Assembly: GCF_027307225.1 (NCBI RefSeq) | Contig: NZ_DAHUXJ010000097.1 | Coordinates: forward strand, 1-64,000 | DNA: 64,000 bases | Reading direction: 5' to 3' | DNA from: Bradyrhizobium sp. | Lineage (GTDB): Bacteria > Pseudomonadota > Alphaproteobacteria > Rhizobiales > Xanthobacteraceae | Program-made: the position numbers and the translations under genes | Notes under the pieces: generated by a model | What the model was told of the DNA's origin: nothing | Databases searched by the model: none | What the model saw: only the letters and a program-made list of their open reading frames with translations | In this document: positions 32,786 to 41,638 of the stretch, piece after piece | How the letters are laid out: every line of letters begins with the position of its first letter | Position numbering within the stretch: position 1 is the first letter of the stretch

Positions 32786-34459
32786 TTATTGGCGAGGCTC
32801 GACGCGCGTGACCTTCCACAGCGTGCAAGGAACCTCATCCGGCCCCGTCGGGGTGAACTCCGCGAGTTTCTCGGCGGTGACCTGATGAGTGGTTCGGAGG
32901 TTGAGAAACCACGCCCGCTGCTCGAGGACCAGGAACCGCGGGTAGACCCTCAGGATGTCGTCGGTGGTTACGACCCGCGGCTCCGGTTTCCACGTTTGAA
33001 GTCTTTGCATCAAGTTGAAGTCCGCTGCGTTACCGCGCGACCGGTTCGGGTATTTCAGAACGACGTCCCAATCCAGCGGAAAACGATAGGCTTCACCGTG
33101 CGCGGCGTAGGTCGAGCGCGGCAGGAACAGGTGCGTTGAATCGACGATAACAGGCAGCTTGCCGTCGACGAAACTGTCCTCGAAGAACCCGCCGTCTGCG
33201 CCGACGCAGACATTCTTTCCCTGAACGGAGTTCTGCGCGTGAAACATGACATTGTGCACGATCAAGGGCGCCAGCATCGCGCAGACCGCCGCGATCGCCA
33301 TCCGATATTGCAACCGATGACGGATCAGCCATTCGCCGGACGCCACGTGCAACGCATAGGCCGTGAAAAGCTGCGGCGTAAAATAGCGAATAACGAACAA
33401 CGGAAACAACGTCCGCGAAATCAGCCAGCCCGCCAACGTGAATCCGGTTACGCCGGCCAGTACCAGCACCACGAAGCGTAGCGGCTGCCCTGCCGGATCG
33501 ATCATCACGGTACGAAGCCGCGCGTTATCCTGTTTGAGTGCCAGCACGGCCGCCGAGCTCAGGCAGGTGGCCTCGAAGATCGAGATCCACATCATGATGG
33601 CCGACCCGAAAACCGTGTCGATCAGCTCAGGCAGCCCCGGCGGCACGATCCAGCCGTAGGGCTTTGCGACCTGAAGCTGCTCCAGCAGAAAGGGACTCCA
33701 GGCAACCACGGCCAACACGGCGGGAACAACGGCGATCACAATCGGCAGCAGCAAAGTCCTGTCGCCGCGCGGCCGGCTCAACCATCCCGCGAACGCAATG
33801 ATGCCGACGTAGGCACTTCCGAGGGTATGCGACATCGCCAGCGCGACGTTGGCGAGCGCCAGCCATGCGACATCCGATCGACGGCGCCGCTCGATCAACC
33901 GTTGCTGAAACAGCGCCGCCAGGGCTGCGCACAAAAAGTAGAGGGCGTAGTGGCGGAGCACGGACGCGTCATAAATGAATCCGTTGCTGAGCGTCACGAA
34001 CAGCAGCGCGCCGATCCACGCAGCCGCGGGCGAAACGACCCGGCGCGCAAGTTGACCAAGCACCGCGACGCCGAACGCGGCCGCGAGAAGATTCGCAAGC
34101 TTCAGCGCAGCTACCGATGACACCAGCTTCGGCAGGGAATGGGCGATCAGCCATGCCACCGTCATATAGAGCGGCGGATTGCCGTCGAGCCCGAGCGCAA
34201 TGCCTTTCCACAATTTCGGCAGGCTCGCCGCGCTCAAGAGGCTTGTGGTGAACAGCTCATCGGACCGCAGCTGTTCATTCAAGGAATGATAACCGAGGAC
34301 GGCGAGCGCGCAAGCAACCAGCAGCGTGGTCAACATCCACTCGGCGCGCGAAAACGCCGATACGCGCGATCGCACCGGAGCGGCGTCGACCGACCGATCT
34401 CGCCCGCAGCTGGCGCTCGCCGCACCGGCATCCCTGGTCAACATGCCTTCGATGTTCAA
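32786..34459 (-). CDS. Integral membrane glycosyltransferase, GT39/PMT-like
   Basis: This 557-aa protein has about ten membrane helices. After the first is a periplasmic loop with the acidic motif YHSLNEQLRSDELFTT, where DE is the expected catalytic pair of polyprenol-phosphate-sugar-dependent transferases. LDGNPPLYMTVAWLIAH and VLRHYALYFLCAALAALF also match the dolichyl-phosphate-mannose mannosyltransferase-like family. The hydrophilic C-terminal 150 residues are probably periplasmic. It may transfer a sugar to a lipid or exopolysaccharide; the acceptor is unknown. Confidence 0.8.
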   Translation of the reverse strand: MNIEGMLTRDAGAASASCGRDRSVDAAPVRSRVSAFSRAEWMLTTLLVACALAVLGYHSLNEQLRSDELFTTSLLSAASLPKLWKGIALGLDGNPPLYMTVAWLIAHSLPKLVSSVAALKLANLLAAAFGVAVLGQLARRVVSPAAAWIGALLFVTLSNGFIYDASVLRHYALYFLCAALAALFQQRLIERRRRSDVAWLALANVALAMSHTLGSAYVGIIAFAGWLSRPRGDRTLLLPIVIAVVPAVLAVVAWSPFLLEQLQVAKPYGWIVPPGLPELIDTVFGSAIMMWISIFEATCLSSAAVLALKQDNARLRTVMIDPAGQPLRFVVLVLAGVTGFTLAGWLISRTLFPLFVIRYFTPQLFTAYALHVASGEWLIRHRLQYRMAIAAVCAMLAPLIVHNVMFHAQNSVQGKNVCVGADGGFFEDSFVDGKLPVIVDSTHLFLPRSTYAAHGEAYRFPLDWDVVLKYPNRSRGNAADFNLMQRLQTWKPEPRVVTTDDILRVYPRFLVLEQRAWFLNLRTTHQVTAEKLAEFTPTGPDEVPCTLWKVTRVEPRQ

Positions 34460-34696
34460 GAGAAAGCCCCTGCTCGTCCGTGGGCAAGTCTACCGCCAAT
34501 CGGCTAAATTCCGGGTTGCTGCCGGCGGGCAAGCGCAGCCCTTGGTTAGCGATTTCCTACCGCTCAGCGACGGTCTTGCGCGTGGCCGTGCGCCTCGTTT
34601 TGACCGCCTTGCGGCCTTTTGCTACGGAATCTCGCAAATCAAGAATAATCGGGGAGCGCGCGCCATGGTCGGCCGCCGGACACCGGCATGGCAACG
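34460..34696. other. Intergenic stretch without recognised gene
   Basis: No frame with family-like composition is seen. It should hold the promoter for the leftward glycosyltransferase gene. It ends at the first CTAG of a composite hairpin. Confidence 0.4.
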
Positions 34697-34862
34697 CTAG
34701 TGCGGTGAATTTGAAGTTCCTATCAGTTTCGCGGTGACCTCGTCATAGGAACTTCAAATTCTAAACCGCACTAGAATCATATAATTGGCTAGTGCTCTTT
34801 TGATTCCGAAGTTCGTAAACGTGGAGCCGCAATATGATACGAACTTCGGAATCGGAGCACTA
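34697..34862. repeat. Composite CTAG double hairpin, copy 3 (A-linker-B)
   Basis: Hairpin A (34697-34774) has outer arms CTAGTGCGGT and inner GAATTTGAAGTTCCTAT, with extra TTA in the linker-side arm. The linker is AATCATATAATTGG. Hairpin B (34789-34862) has outer CTAGTGCTCT/C and inner GATTCCGAAGTTCGTA, with extra TTT in the linker-side arm. Confidence 0.9.
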
Positions 34863-34886
34863 GTGGTCCGATTCTAACATTCGTAT
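34859..34886. repeat. Extra B-type half-arm sharing CTAG with copy 3
   Basis: CTAGTGGTCCGATTCTAACATTCG is the unbulged B arm of the other subfamily (as at 19238). It starts in the same CTAG that closes copy 3 and has no partner arm. It ends 27 nt before the start of the hydrolase gene. Confidence 0.75.
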
Positions 34887-34913
34887 TGTGTCGCGGAGAG
34901 ATCGGGGGCCAGC

Positions 34914-35912
34914 ATGGGGGACGTTCCACAAGTGAAGCCGGGCGCGATCACACGTCGTTCCCTGCTCAGTACAGCGGCGGCGATCGCCGCCACGCCTGCA
35001 CTCGCCGAGGAATGCCGGATCGGGCCGCCGCCGCACGAGAAAGGCGCAAAAGTCTGGATGGACATGGATCAGGTCGAACTGGACGCGGCCTACGATCAGT
35101 CCTTCTATGCACCCACGATCGGCCAATTCCGCAAGCGCTTCGCCTCGATCAGCGAGACGACGCGAAAGCGGCTCGGCGCGCCCAGGCGATTTTCCTATGG
35201 GCCGACCCCGGTCGAAGGCCTCGACGTCTTTCCGGCGCGCACGCCGAACGCTCCGATCTTCGTGTTCATTCACGGCGGACGCTGGCTGCGCGGCACCGCG
35301 AAGGGTTACGCATACCCTGCCGACCTCTTCGTCAACGCCGGCGTCAATTATGTCGTGCTGGATTTCATCCATGTCGACGAGGCCAACGGCGATATCAGGG
35401 TGATGGCCGACCAGGTCCGACGCGGCATCGCCTGGCTCTACAAGAACGCAGCCGCTTTCGGCGGCGACATCAAGCGCTTTTATGTTGGCGGCCATTCCTC
35501 CGGCGGCCATCTCGCCGGCGTCGCTGTCACGACCGACTGGCAGAAGGATTTCGGCTTGCCTGCCGACATGATCAGTGGCGGCCTTCTGATGAGCGGCCTC
35601 TACGATCTCAAGGCCGTGCGGCTTTCCGCGCGCGGAAAATACGTCAAGTTCGACGACGGCATGGAGCAGTCGATGAGTTCGATCCGCCACATCGATCTCT
35701 TGCGCGCGCCGATCACCGTCACCTACGGGACCTTCGAGACGCCCGAATTCCAGCGCCAGTCGCGTGACTTTGCCGCCGCCGTCAAGGCCGCCGGAAAACC
35801 GGTCGAGCTAGTCGAAGCGCCGGACTTCAACCACTTCGAAATGTGCGAAAGCCTCGGCAATCCCTACGGCCCGAATGGCCTCGCGGCGCTCAAGCTGATG
35901 AAGCTTGCCTGA
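34914..35912 (+). CDS. Exported alpha/beta hydrolase (BD-FAE-like)
   Basis: This 332-aa protein has a twin-arginine-like signal (ITRRSLLSTAAAIAATPALA). The hydrolase fold has the oxyanion HGGRW motif in IFVFIHGGRWLRGTAKG, the nucleophile elbow GHSSGGHLAG, and a C-terminal histidine in APDFNHFEMCESLG. HGGxW and GHSxGGH are shared with arylformamidases and carboxylesterases. G-rich sequence lies before ATG 34914. Its 3' end overlaps the convergent acyltransferase gene by 23 bp. It is likely a periplasmic esterase; the substrate is unknown. Confidence 0.83.
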   Translation: MGDVPQVKPGAITRRSLLSTAAAIAATPALAEECRIGPPPHEKGAKVWMDMDQVELDAAYDQSFYAPTIGQFRKRFASISETTRKRLGAPRRFSYGPTPVEGLDVFPARTPNAPIFVFIHGGRWLRGTAKGYAYPADLFVNAGVNYVVLDFIHVDEANGDIRVMADQVRRGIAWLYKNAAAFGGDIKRFYVGGHSSGGHLAGVAVTTDWQKDFGLPADMISGGLLMSGLYDLKAVRLSARGKYVKFDDGMEQSMSSIRHIDLLRAPITVTYGTFETPEFQRQSRDFAAAVKAAGKPVELVEAPDFNHFEMCESLGNPYGPNGLAALKLMKLA

Positions 35913-37032
35913 ATGCTGCATCGGGTGTCCGGCGAAATGCCTCGCGAATGAAGCGCTGAGCCGGCGCCTCGAAATAGCGGAACGTGAAATAAGAGAGTAG
36001 CAGCGTCGTCAGGAGATAGACGGCGAACAACGCGCCGCTGTAGACCGGAACTGGGCGGCCCGAAAGCGCAAAGCACAGCACGATCGCAATTTGAAGCGGG
36101 AAGTGCAACAGGTAGCTTGAATAGGTCAAGTTGCCTGCCGAGACGATCACGGCCTGCATCGGACGCGGCAGATTGATCTTGCGCGACAGGCAAAACAGCA
36201 GGATCGGCGTAAAGCCGACGAACAGCGGAAGATCGAAACGGTCGAGCTGATCGCGCAAGACATAGATCACGAGCGGCATGACGACAACCGCAGCCAGCCA
36301 GCCGCAGGCTTCGATCGCCGTCCTCAAGCGCGAGGTATCGGCCGCGCGCCGCACCGCCGCCGCAAGCCCGCCGGCATAGAACAGCGCAAGGCAATTGGTG
36401 ACCTTGACGAACAGTTCGCCGACGCTCAGATGGGCGGCGGCGAGACACGCCGCAACGATAACGACGTTCAACAGCCACAGCCGCGTCGCGCGCAGCATCA
36501 GGAAGAACAGGAGGTAGACCAGCACTTCGACCGAGACCGACCAGATCGGACCGTCGAAACTTTCGCCCTTCGTGATTCCCCATTCGCTCGCCATGAAGAG
36601 CTGGGTGAGAAAATGCTGGAGGTCATTGGCCTGGTAGACGAAGAACGAGCCGCGCAGGTCGAAATAAGCAGTTTGCAACAGTGCGACCGACAGCAGGGTC
36701 ACCAGATGCAGCGGATAGAGCCGCGAGAAGCGCAGCGTGAAGAACTTCCAGCCGCCGACCGCGCGCTCGGCGATCGGGTCGCGGTATTTCCAGAAGAAGA
36801 TGAAGCCGCTGATGCACCAGAACACCCAGACGCCGAAAGCGCCGGAGTCGTGTAACCACCGGAAGGTCCCGTAAAGCGGCAGACGCTCCGGTTCAAGTCC
36901 CACCGGCTGGTCGGCGACGAAGGCAAAATGTCGATAGTGAAAGACGAGAATGGCGAACGCCGTGAGAAAGCGCAGGGCTTCCAGCCCGAGCAGCTTGTTC
37001 GTTTCCTCGGGAGGCGTCACGGCTTGCTGCAT
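35890..37032 (-). CDS. Acyltransferase-3 family membrane protein (OafA/YrhL-like)
   Basis: This 380-aa protein has roughly ten membrane helices and the family start LGLEALRFLTAFAILVFHYRHF, where the histidine is essential in relatives. It also has RFSRLYPLHLVTLL and WSVSVEVLVYLLFFLMLRA. The longer upstream frame is not used; ATG 37032 overlaps the SGNH gene's 3' end by 16 nt, so the two are coupled. Such proteins O-acylate surface glycans across the inner membrane, with an SGNH domain as partner. Confidence 0.85.
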   Translation of the reverse strand: MQQAVTPPEETNKLLGLEALRFLTAFAILVFHYRHFAFVADQPVGLEPERLPLYGTFRWLHDSGAFGVWVFWCISGFIFFWKYRDPIAERAVGGWKFFTLRFSRLYPLHLVTLLSVALLQTAYFDLRGSFFVYQANDLQHFLTQLFMASEWGITKGESFDGPIWSVSVEVLVYLLFFLMLRATRLWLLNVVIVAACLAAAHLSVGELFVKVTNCLALFYAGGLAAAVRRAADTSRLRTAIEACGWLAAVVVMPLVIYVLRDQLDRFDLPLFVGFTPILLFCLSRKINLPRPMQAVIVSAGNLTYSSYLLHFPLQIAIVLCFALSGRPVPVYSGALFAVYLLTTLLLSYFTFRYFEAPAQRFIREAFRRTPDAAFRQASSA

Positions 37033-37694
37033 GCGCCAGACACACCCTTCAGCACGGCCGCATCCCACACGGCATAACCTGCGGCATCGAGGTGGACGCC
37101 GTCGATCGTATGCGGGGCCGGCATGGGCGGCAGCGCGGCGAAAGCCGCGCCGCCCTTGTTCGCCAAAGCCGGAAGCATCGCGTTGAATGCATCGATGCGC
37201 TTCATGGTCTCGGCCTGGTAGTCCGGCGGCATGCGCCCGCGCACCTCGATTGAGGGAATGCCGAGTACGGCAAGATGATCGGTCGCATCCTTGAGCTGCG
37301 CGAGGAGCGATCCGTAATTCGCTTCGAACTCCTTTTGCTCGCGTCCCTGCAGCGCATCGTTGGTGCCGAGCGCAATCATGATGGCCGCGGCGCGGCGGCC
37401 ATTGAGCGTCTCGCGTAGCCATGTCCCGAGATCGCTTGCCGTGGAAGCGCCGTCCAGCCCCGCATTGACGATGGCGTGATCGCATAGTGTCCGAGGCAGC
37501 GTCGATGCTTCCGTGATGCTGTCACCGAGCACGATGATGGGCTGTTCGACCCGGCTCAAGGTGTAGTGCAGTATGATCTGGCGGGTATGCCGGTGTGCAT
37601 CGACATGCACCGGTTTCCTGAAATACGACCAGCCGGCCAAACCCGCCCCGATCGCAAGGCTGACCAGTGCGGCGGATTTGGCATTCGCTTTCAT
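37017..37694 (-). CDS. Exported SGNH/GDSL-type hydrolase or acyltransferase partner
   Basis: This 225-aa protein has an N-terminal membrane anchor or signal (AALVSLAIGAGLAGWSYF). The SGNH blocks are visible: block I VLGDSITEAS, block II glycine in NAGLDGAS, block III GTND in MIALGTNDALQG, and block V DGVHLDAAG with the catalytic Asp/His. ATG 37694 is preferred over TTG 37745. Being directly upstream of an acyltransferase-3 gene, it probably completes a two-protein version of the OafA system, moving an acyl group to a periplasmic glycan. Confidence 0.83.
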   Translation of the reverse strand: MKANAKSAALVSLAIGAGLAGWSYFRKPVHVDAHRHTRQIILHYTLSRVEQPIIVLGDSITEASTLPRTLCDHAIVNAGLDGASTASDLGTWLRETLNGRRAAAIMIALGTNDALQGREQKEFEANYGSLLAQLKDATDHLAVLGIPSIEVRGRMPPDYQAETMKRIDAFNAMLPALANKGGAAFAALPPMPAPHTIDGVHLDAAGYAVWDAAVLKGVSGACSKP

Positions 37695-37766
37695 GTCGCC
37701 ACCGCAACCAGGCTGCTGATCCGATTCCGCCCGAGGAACCGACAAGGGAATTAATAAGGAAATCGG

Positions 37767-37862
37767 CTAGTGTGACGGTTCAGAAGTTCGCATCATTTGT
37801 GCCGCGGGTTCGTCGAAACGTGGCTCCGAAAAATGATACGAACTTCGGAATCGGGACACTAG
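37767..37862. repeat. Solo B-type CTAG hairpin, degenerate
   Basis: The left arm CTAGTGTGACGGTTCAGAAG and the right arm (ending GGAATCGGGACACTAG) pair with several mismatches. The inner core GAAGTTCG/CGAACTTC is intact, and the loop is longer (about 38 nt) than in other copies. No A partner is present. Confidence 0.8.
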
Positions 37863-38012
37863 GCGTCGGAAATAGAAATAGCTGACGGAATCTTAAAATA
37901 TCATTCGCCGCACGGAGCGGATTCTGCCCCGATCCGGCTCCTTGCGGGCAAGGCTTGACAGCCCCTGCCTTTAACCCCTCACAATGCATCAAACAGAAGA
38001 TGAGGGAGCGCC

Positions 38013-38789
38013 ATGGCGCGAAAACTGATCGATATTTCCGTGCCGCTGCAAAACGACGTTCCGGCCGATCCGCCGGGCATCAATCCGCGCATCGAATATC
38101 ACGATCACCAGCAGAGCCTGCCGCGCATGCTCGGCTTTTTCCCGGGTCTCAAGGCGCAGGATCTGCCGGACGGCCAGGGTTGGGCGATGGAGACGGTGCA
38201 GCTCTCGACCCATAACGGCACCCATCTCGATGCGCCCTACCACTACCATCCGACCATGAACCGCGGCGAGCGCGCCTGGACCATCGAGGAAGTGCCGCTC
38301 GAATGGTGTTTCCAGCCCGCGGTCAAACTCGACTTCCGGCATTTCGCCGACGGCTATGTCGTCACCGCTGATGATGTCGAGGCCGAACTCAAGCGCATCG
38401 GCCATACGCTGTCGCCGCTCGAGATCGTCGTGGTCAACACCAGCGCCGGCGCCAAATACGGCCAGGCAGACTTCGTCAATTCCGGCTGCGGCATGGGCTA
38501 TGAGGCGACGATGTACCTGCTCGAGCGCGGCGTGCGCCTGACCGGCATCGACGGCTGGAGCTGGGACGCGCCGTTCGTGTTCACCGCGAAGAAATACGCC
38601 GAGACGAAGGATGCAAGCCTGATCTGGGAAGGCCACAAGGCCGGGCGTCACATCGGCTATTGCCACATCGAGAAGCTGCACAATCTGGAGCTTCTTCCCT
38701 CGACCGGCTTCATGGTGTGCTGTTTTCCGGTGAAGATCGAACGCGCTTCCGCGGGCTGGACGCGCGCGGTTGCAATCATGGATACCTGA
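38013..38789 (+). CDS. Cyclase family protein (metal-dependent hydrolase, KynB-like fold)
   Basis: This 258-aa protein of the PF04199 family carries the metal-binding signature HNGTHLDAP at residues 67-75, followed by YHYHP. The start LIDISVPLQNDVPADPPG and the later GIDGWSWDAPFVFTAKKYAE also match the family. Members include kynurenine formamidase and isatin hydrolase, which open amide or lactam rings. AGGGAG precedes ATG 38013. It lies alone upstream of an ABC importer operon, so it may act on the imported compound or its product. Confidence 0.88.
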   Translation: MARKLIDISVPLQNDVPADPPGINPRIEYHDHQQSLPRMLGFFPGLKAQDLPDGQGWAMETVQLSTHNGTHLDAPYHYHPTMNRGERAWTIEEVPLEWCFQPAVKLDFRHFADGYVVTADDVEAELKRIGHTLSPLEIVVVNTSAGAKYGQADFVNSGCGMGYEATMYLLERGVRLTGIDGWSWDAPFVFTAKKYAETKDASLIWEGHKAGRHIGYCHIEKLHNLELLPSTGFMVCCFPVKIERASAGWTRAVAIMDT

Positions 38790-39264
38790 AGAAACGCCAC
38801 CGGTGATTAAGATGCGGAGAGAATGATCTATTGCGCTCGCCGATGCGATTGGCAGAGCGTCGTTTCAGTCGGTTCCCGACCGAAAGAAGATGGCAGCACG
38901 CCTGGTGAGAAGCCATGCGCAAGTCCTATCATTGATTCGGGAAAGGACCTGACGCGCTCCTTCGCGCTTTATCCTTTCGTCTCATCGGCCGATGCCATCC
39001 TGCCAATCACGGCCGGAACGAGCGACCTTGTAATCCATTGAATCCGAAGAGAAAAAGCACCTTCAGAAAATATTCCCTGGAGGCAGCGGCTCGGGGCGTT
39101 AACGCTGGCGCGAAAGCAAACCGGCTGCGACGATTTTGGTCTTTCCAAGAGGCGAGCCGGGTCGTACCACGGCAACGGTTTGAGCGTTTCGCTTGCTGGG
39201 GACGCAGGCGAGGCTACAATAACGTCAAAGGCCGCCAAGGCCGAGATCAAGGGAGAGAAATATC
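38790..39264. other. Long leader region upstream of ABC binding-protein gene
   Basis: No convincing gene is present in these 475 bases; a 72-aa frame at 38823 has no family-like features. AAGGGAGAGAAA lies just before the next start. Promoter and leader functions are expected here, but I see no known riboswitch. Confidence 0.35.
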
Positions 39265-40497
39265 ATGACGACAACATTCCGTTCGCTGCTCGGCGCGACG
39301 GCCCTCGGCCTGGTGCTGGCCTCGAGCCAGGCACTCGCCGCCGACCCGATCAAGATCGGCGTCATCGCCGAAGCACAGGCGATCGCCGGCGCCTCGATCC
39401 CGCAGGCCGCTCAGCTCGCAGCCGACGAGATCAACGCCAAGGGCGGCGTCGACGGCCGCAAGATCGAAATCATCACCTATGACAACCACTCTTCGTCCGC
39501 CGATTCCGTTCGCGCCTTCCAGCGCGCGGTCAACGAAGACAAGGTCAACATCGTCATCGCGAGCTACATCAGCGAAGTGGTGCTGGCGCTGGAGCCCTGG
39601 GCCGCGCGCCTGAAGACGCCCTTCATCACGCCGGGCGCGGCCTCCAACGAGATCAGCAAGGCCGTCCACGCCGACTACGAGAAGAACAAGTACACCTTCC
39701 ACGGCTACCTGACCTCGGCTGCGCTGGCGCAGTCGGTGTGCGACGCCGCCAAGGATCTGCTCGTCGACCAGAAGCACATGAAGACCGCCGTCATCATGAG
39801 CGAGGACGCCGCCTGGACCAAGCCGCTCGACATCGGCTACGAGGATTGCCTGCCCAAGATCGGGCTGAAGGTGCTCGACCACATCCGCTTCTCGCCAGAC
39901 ACCACCGACTTCACGCCGATCTTCAACAAGATCGAGGGCTCCAAGCCCGACGTGATCATCACCGGCATCTCGCATGTCGGCGTGCAGCCGACCGTGCAGT
40001 GGAAGAACCAGCAAGTGCCGATCCCGATGTTCGGCATCTCCTCGCAGGCCACCAACTCGACCTTCAGCAAGGACACCAACGATGCCTCCGAAGGGGTGAT
40101 CTATCAGGGCGTGTCGGGGACGGGCGTGGCGGTGACCCCCAAGAGCATTCCGTTCACCGAGGCTTTCAAGGCGAAGTTCGGCAACTTCCCGTCCTATTGC
40201 GGCTACACCGCCTATGACGAAGTTTATTACATCGCCGACGCCGTGAAGCGCGCCGGCTCGACCGACGCCGACAAGCTGGTCGCGGCGCTGGAAAAGACCG
40301 ACTGGGTCGGCACCATCGGCCGCACGCAGTTCTATGGCAAGGACGACCCCTTCACGCACTCGATCAAGTACGGCAAGGGGCTCATCACCGGGTTGATGCT
40401 GCAATGGCAGGATAGCCAGCAGGTCGCCGTCTGGCCATCGGACGTCGCCAAGGCCAAACTGAAGTTCCCGAGCTTCATCAAGGTCACGACGAACTGA
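39265..40497 (+). CDS. Branched-chain amino acid-type ABC transporter substrate-binding protein
   Basis: This 410-aa periplasmic protein has a signal peptide (MTTTFRSLLGATALGLVLASSQALAAD) and the LivJ-type fold: IKIGVIAEAQAIAGASIPQAAQLAADEINAKGGVDGRKIEIITYDNHSS, VIASYISEVVLALEPWAARLKTPFITPGAAS and ITGISHVGVQPTVQWKNQQVPIPMFG. Permease and ATPase genes follow on the same strand, after a terminator-like hairpin and a composite repeat. The ligand may be an amino acid, amide or aromatic compound. Confidence 0.92.
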   Translation: MTTTFRSLLGATALGLVLASSQALAADPIKIGVIAEAQAIAGASIPQAAQLAADEINAKGGVDGRKIEIITYDNHSSSADSVRAFQRAVNEDKVNIVIASYISEVVLALEPWAARLKTPFITPGAASNEISKAVHADYEKNKYTFHGYLTSAALAQSVCDAAKDLLVDQKHMKTAVIMSEDAAWTKPLDIGYEDCLPKIGLKVLDHIRFSPDTTDFTPIFNKIEGSKPDVIITGISHVGVQPTVQWKNQQVPIPMFGISSQATNSTFSKDTNDASEGVIYQGVSGTGVAVTPKSIPFTEAFKAKFGNFPSYCGYTAYDEVYYIADAVKRAGSTDADKLVAALEKTDWVGTIGRTQFYGKDDPFTHSIKYGKGLITGLMLQWQDSQQVAVWPSDVAKAKLKFPSFIKVTTN

Positions 40498-40510
40498 ACT
40501 TGCGGAAGGT

Positions 40511-40543
40511 GCTCCCGGGGATTCTTTCCCCGGGAGCATTTTC
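40511..40543 (+). terminator. Terminator-like hairpin after the binding-protein gene
   Basis: GCTCCCGGGG and CCCCGGGAGC (40511-40520, 40528-40537) form a 10-bp stem with a 7-nt loop, followed by ATTTTC. It could reduce transcription into the permease genes so that binding protein is made in excess, a common arrangement. Confidence 0.7.
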
Positions 40544-40591
40544 ATGGCGTAAAGTTGTCTTGAAGGGATAGGCAGCGGGGGCTGCCGCGGG

Positions 40592-40757
40592 CAGTGCCGT
40601 CTATTTGAAGTTCCTGCATTACTCGCCGCGGGTCCAACCAGGAACTTCAAATAGAAGACGGCGCTGAAAACATCAGAGATTTGCGAGTGCCCTTTGCTTT
40701 CCGAAGTTCGTGCAGAGGGTGCAGCGGGGATTACGAACTTCGGAAAACGGGCACTCG
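40592..40757. repeat. Composite double hairpin, copy 5 (A-linker-B) with altered ends
   Basis: Hairpin A (40592-40666) has outer CAGTGCCGT (one mismatch) and inner CTATTTGAAGTTCCTG, with extra CTT in the linker-side arm. The linker is AAAACATCAGAGATTTG. Hairpin B (40684-40757) has outer CGAGTGCCC and inner TTTCCGAAGTTCGT, with an asymmetry in the linker-side arm. CTAG is replaced by CAG/CTG and CGAG/CTCG, always symmetrically. Confidence 0.85.
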
Positions 40758-40762
40758 TATCA

Positions 40763-41638
40763 ATGCTTGCGTTACAAATTCTGATCGACGGTTTTGCCAT
40801 CAGCGCGCTTTATGCGCTGGGTGCGACCGGATTTACCCTCATCTTCGGCGTCTCCGGCGTGCTGAACCTGTCGCACGGCGCCATCATGGTGCTGGCGGCG
40901 GTGGCCGCTTGGGCGGCAGCAAGCGTGCTTCACCTCGGCAGTTATTCCGGCGCGTTGCTCGGCGTGGCGGTCGCCGTGGTGGCCTCCTTCGCCACCTATT
41001 TTGCGGTGGTGCAGCCGATCCAGAAGTCACGCCGCATCGCCACGGAGGAGAAGGAAATCTTCATCCTCACCAGCACGCTGCTTTGGGGCATCATGATCCA
41101 GGAACTGATCGCCTACTTCTTCACCAACAATGCCAAGACCGTGCTGCCGATCGTCGAAGGGGTCGTCAATATCTTTGGCGAACGGACGACGAAAAACGAA
41201 ATATTCACCGCCGTTGTCTGTTGCGTTTCGATCGGCCTGCTTTGGCTGCTCGTGAACCGCACCCGTACCGGCAAGGCCGTGCTGGCGGCGTCGATGAACC
41301 CGCGCGGCGTCACCCTGCTCGGGCTGGAGCTCGGCAGCATCTATCTCGTGGTCTGGGGGATCTACGGCATCCTGGCGGGCATCGCCGGCGTGCTGCTCGG
41401 CATGTTCCTGGGGGTAAGCTCCTACAGCGTCGGACCGCTGACGGCGAGCGCGTTCTCGATCGTCGTGCTGGGCGGTCTCGGCAGCGTCTCCGGATCGCTG
41501 ATCGCAGCCTTCGTTGTCGGCTACCTCGAAACCATCACGGCCTATCTGATCTCGCCGGCCTACCGGACCATTCCGGCGCTGCTGCTGCTTGTCGCCGTGA
41601 TGTATGTGCGGCCGCAAGGCCTGCTCGGGAGGCGCTAG
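40763..41638 (+). CDS. Branched-chain-type ABC permease LivH
   Basis: This 291-aa inner-membrane protein (MLALQILIDGFAISALYALGATGFTLIFGVSGVLNLSHGAIMVLAA) shows the LivH start and the cytoplasmic coupling helix region LVNRTRTGKAVLAASMNPRGVTLLGLELG. GLGSVSGSLIAAFVVGYLE is near the end. A longer frame from 40694 lies inside a repeat, so ATG 40763 is used although no ribosome binding site is visible; the hairpin ends 5 nt upstream. The stop TAG is part of a CTAG that begins the next small element. Confidence 0.9.
   Translation: MLALQILIDGFAISALYALGATGFTLIFGVSGVLNLSHGAIMVLAAVAAWAAASVLHLGSYSGALLGVAVAVVASFATYFAVVQPIQKSRRIATEEKEIFILTSTLLWGIMIQELIAYFFTNNAKTVLPIVEGVVNIFGERTTKNEIFTAVVCCVSIGLLWLLVNRTRTGKAVLAASMNPRGVTLLGLELGSIYLVVWGIYGILAGIAGVLLGMFLGVSSYSVGPLTASAFSIVVLGGLGSVSGSLIAAFVVGYLETITAYLISPAYRTIPALLLLVAVMYVRPQGLLGRR

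Noticed and set aside
38823-39041. A 72-codon frame upstream of the ABC binding protein gene
   Set aside because: It has no ribosome binding site, no recognised domain, and an irregular composition; the region reads better as a leader.
40694-40762. An upstream ATG extending LivH by 23 residues
   Set aside because: The extension is encoded wholly by the B hairpin of a composite repeat and precedes the normal LivH membrane start, so the ATG at 40763 is preferred.
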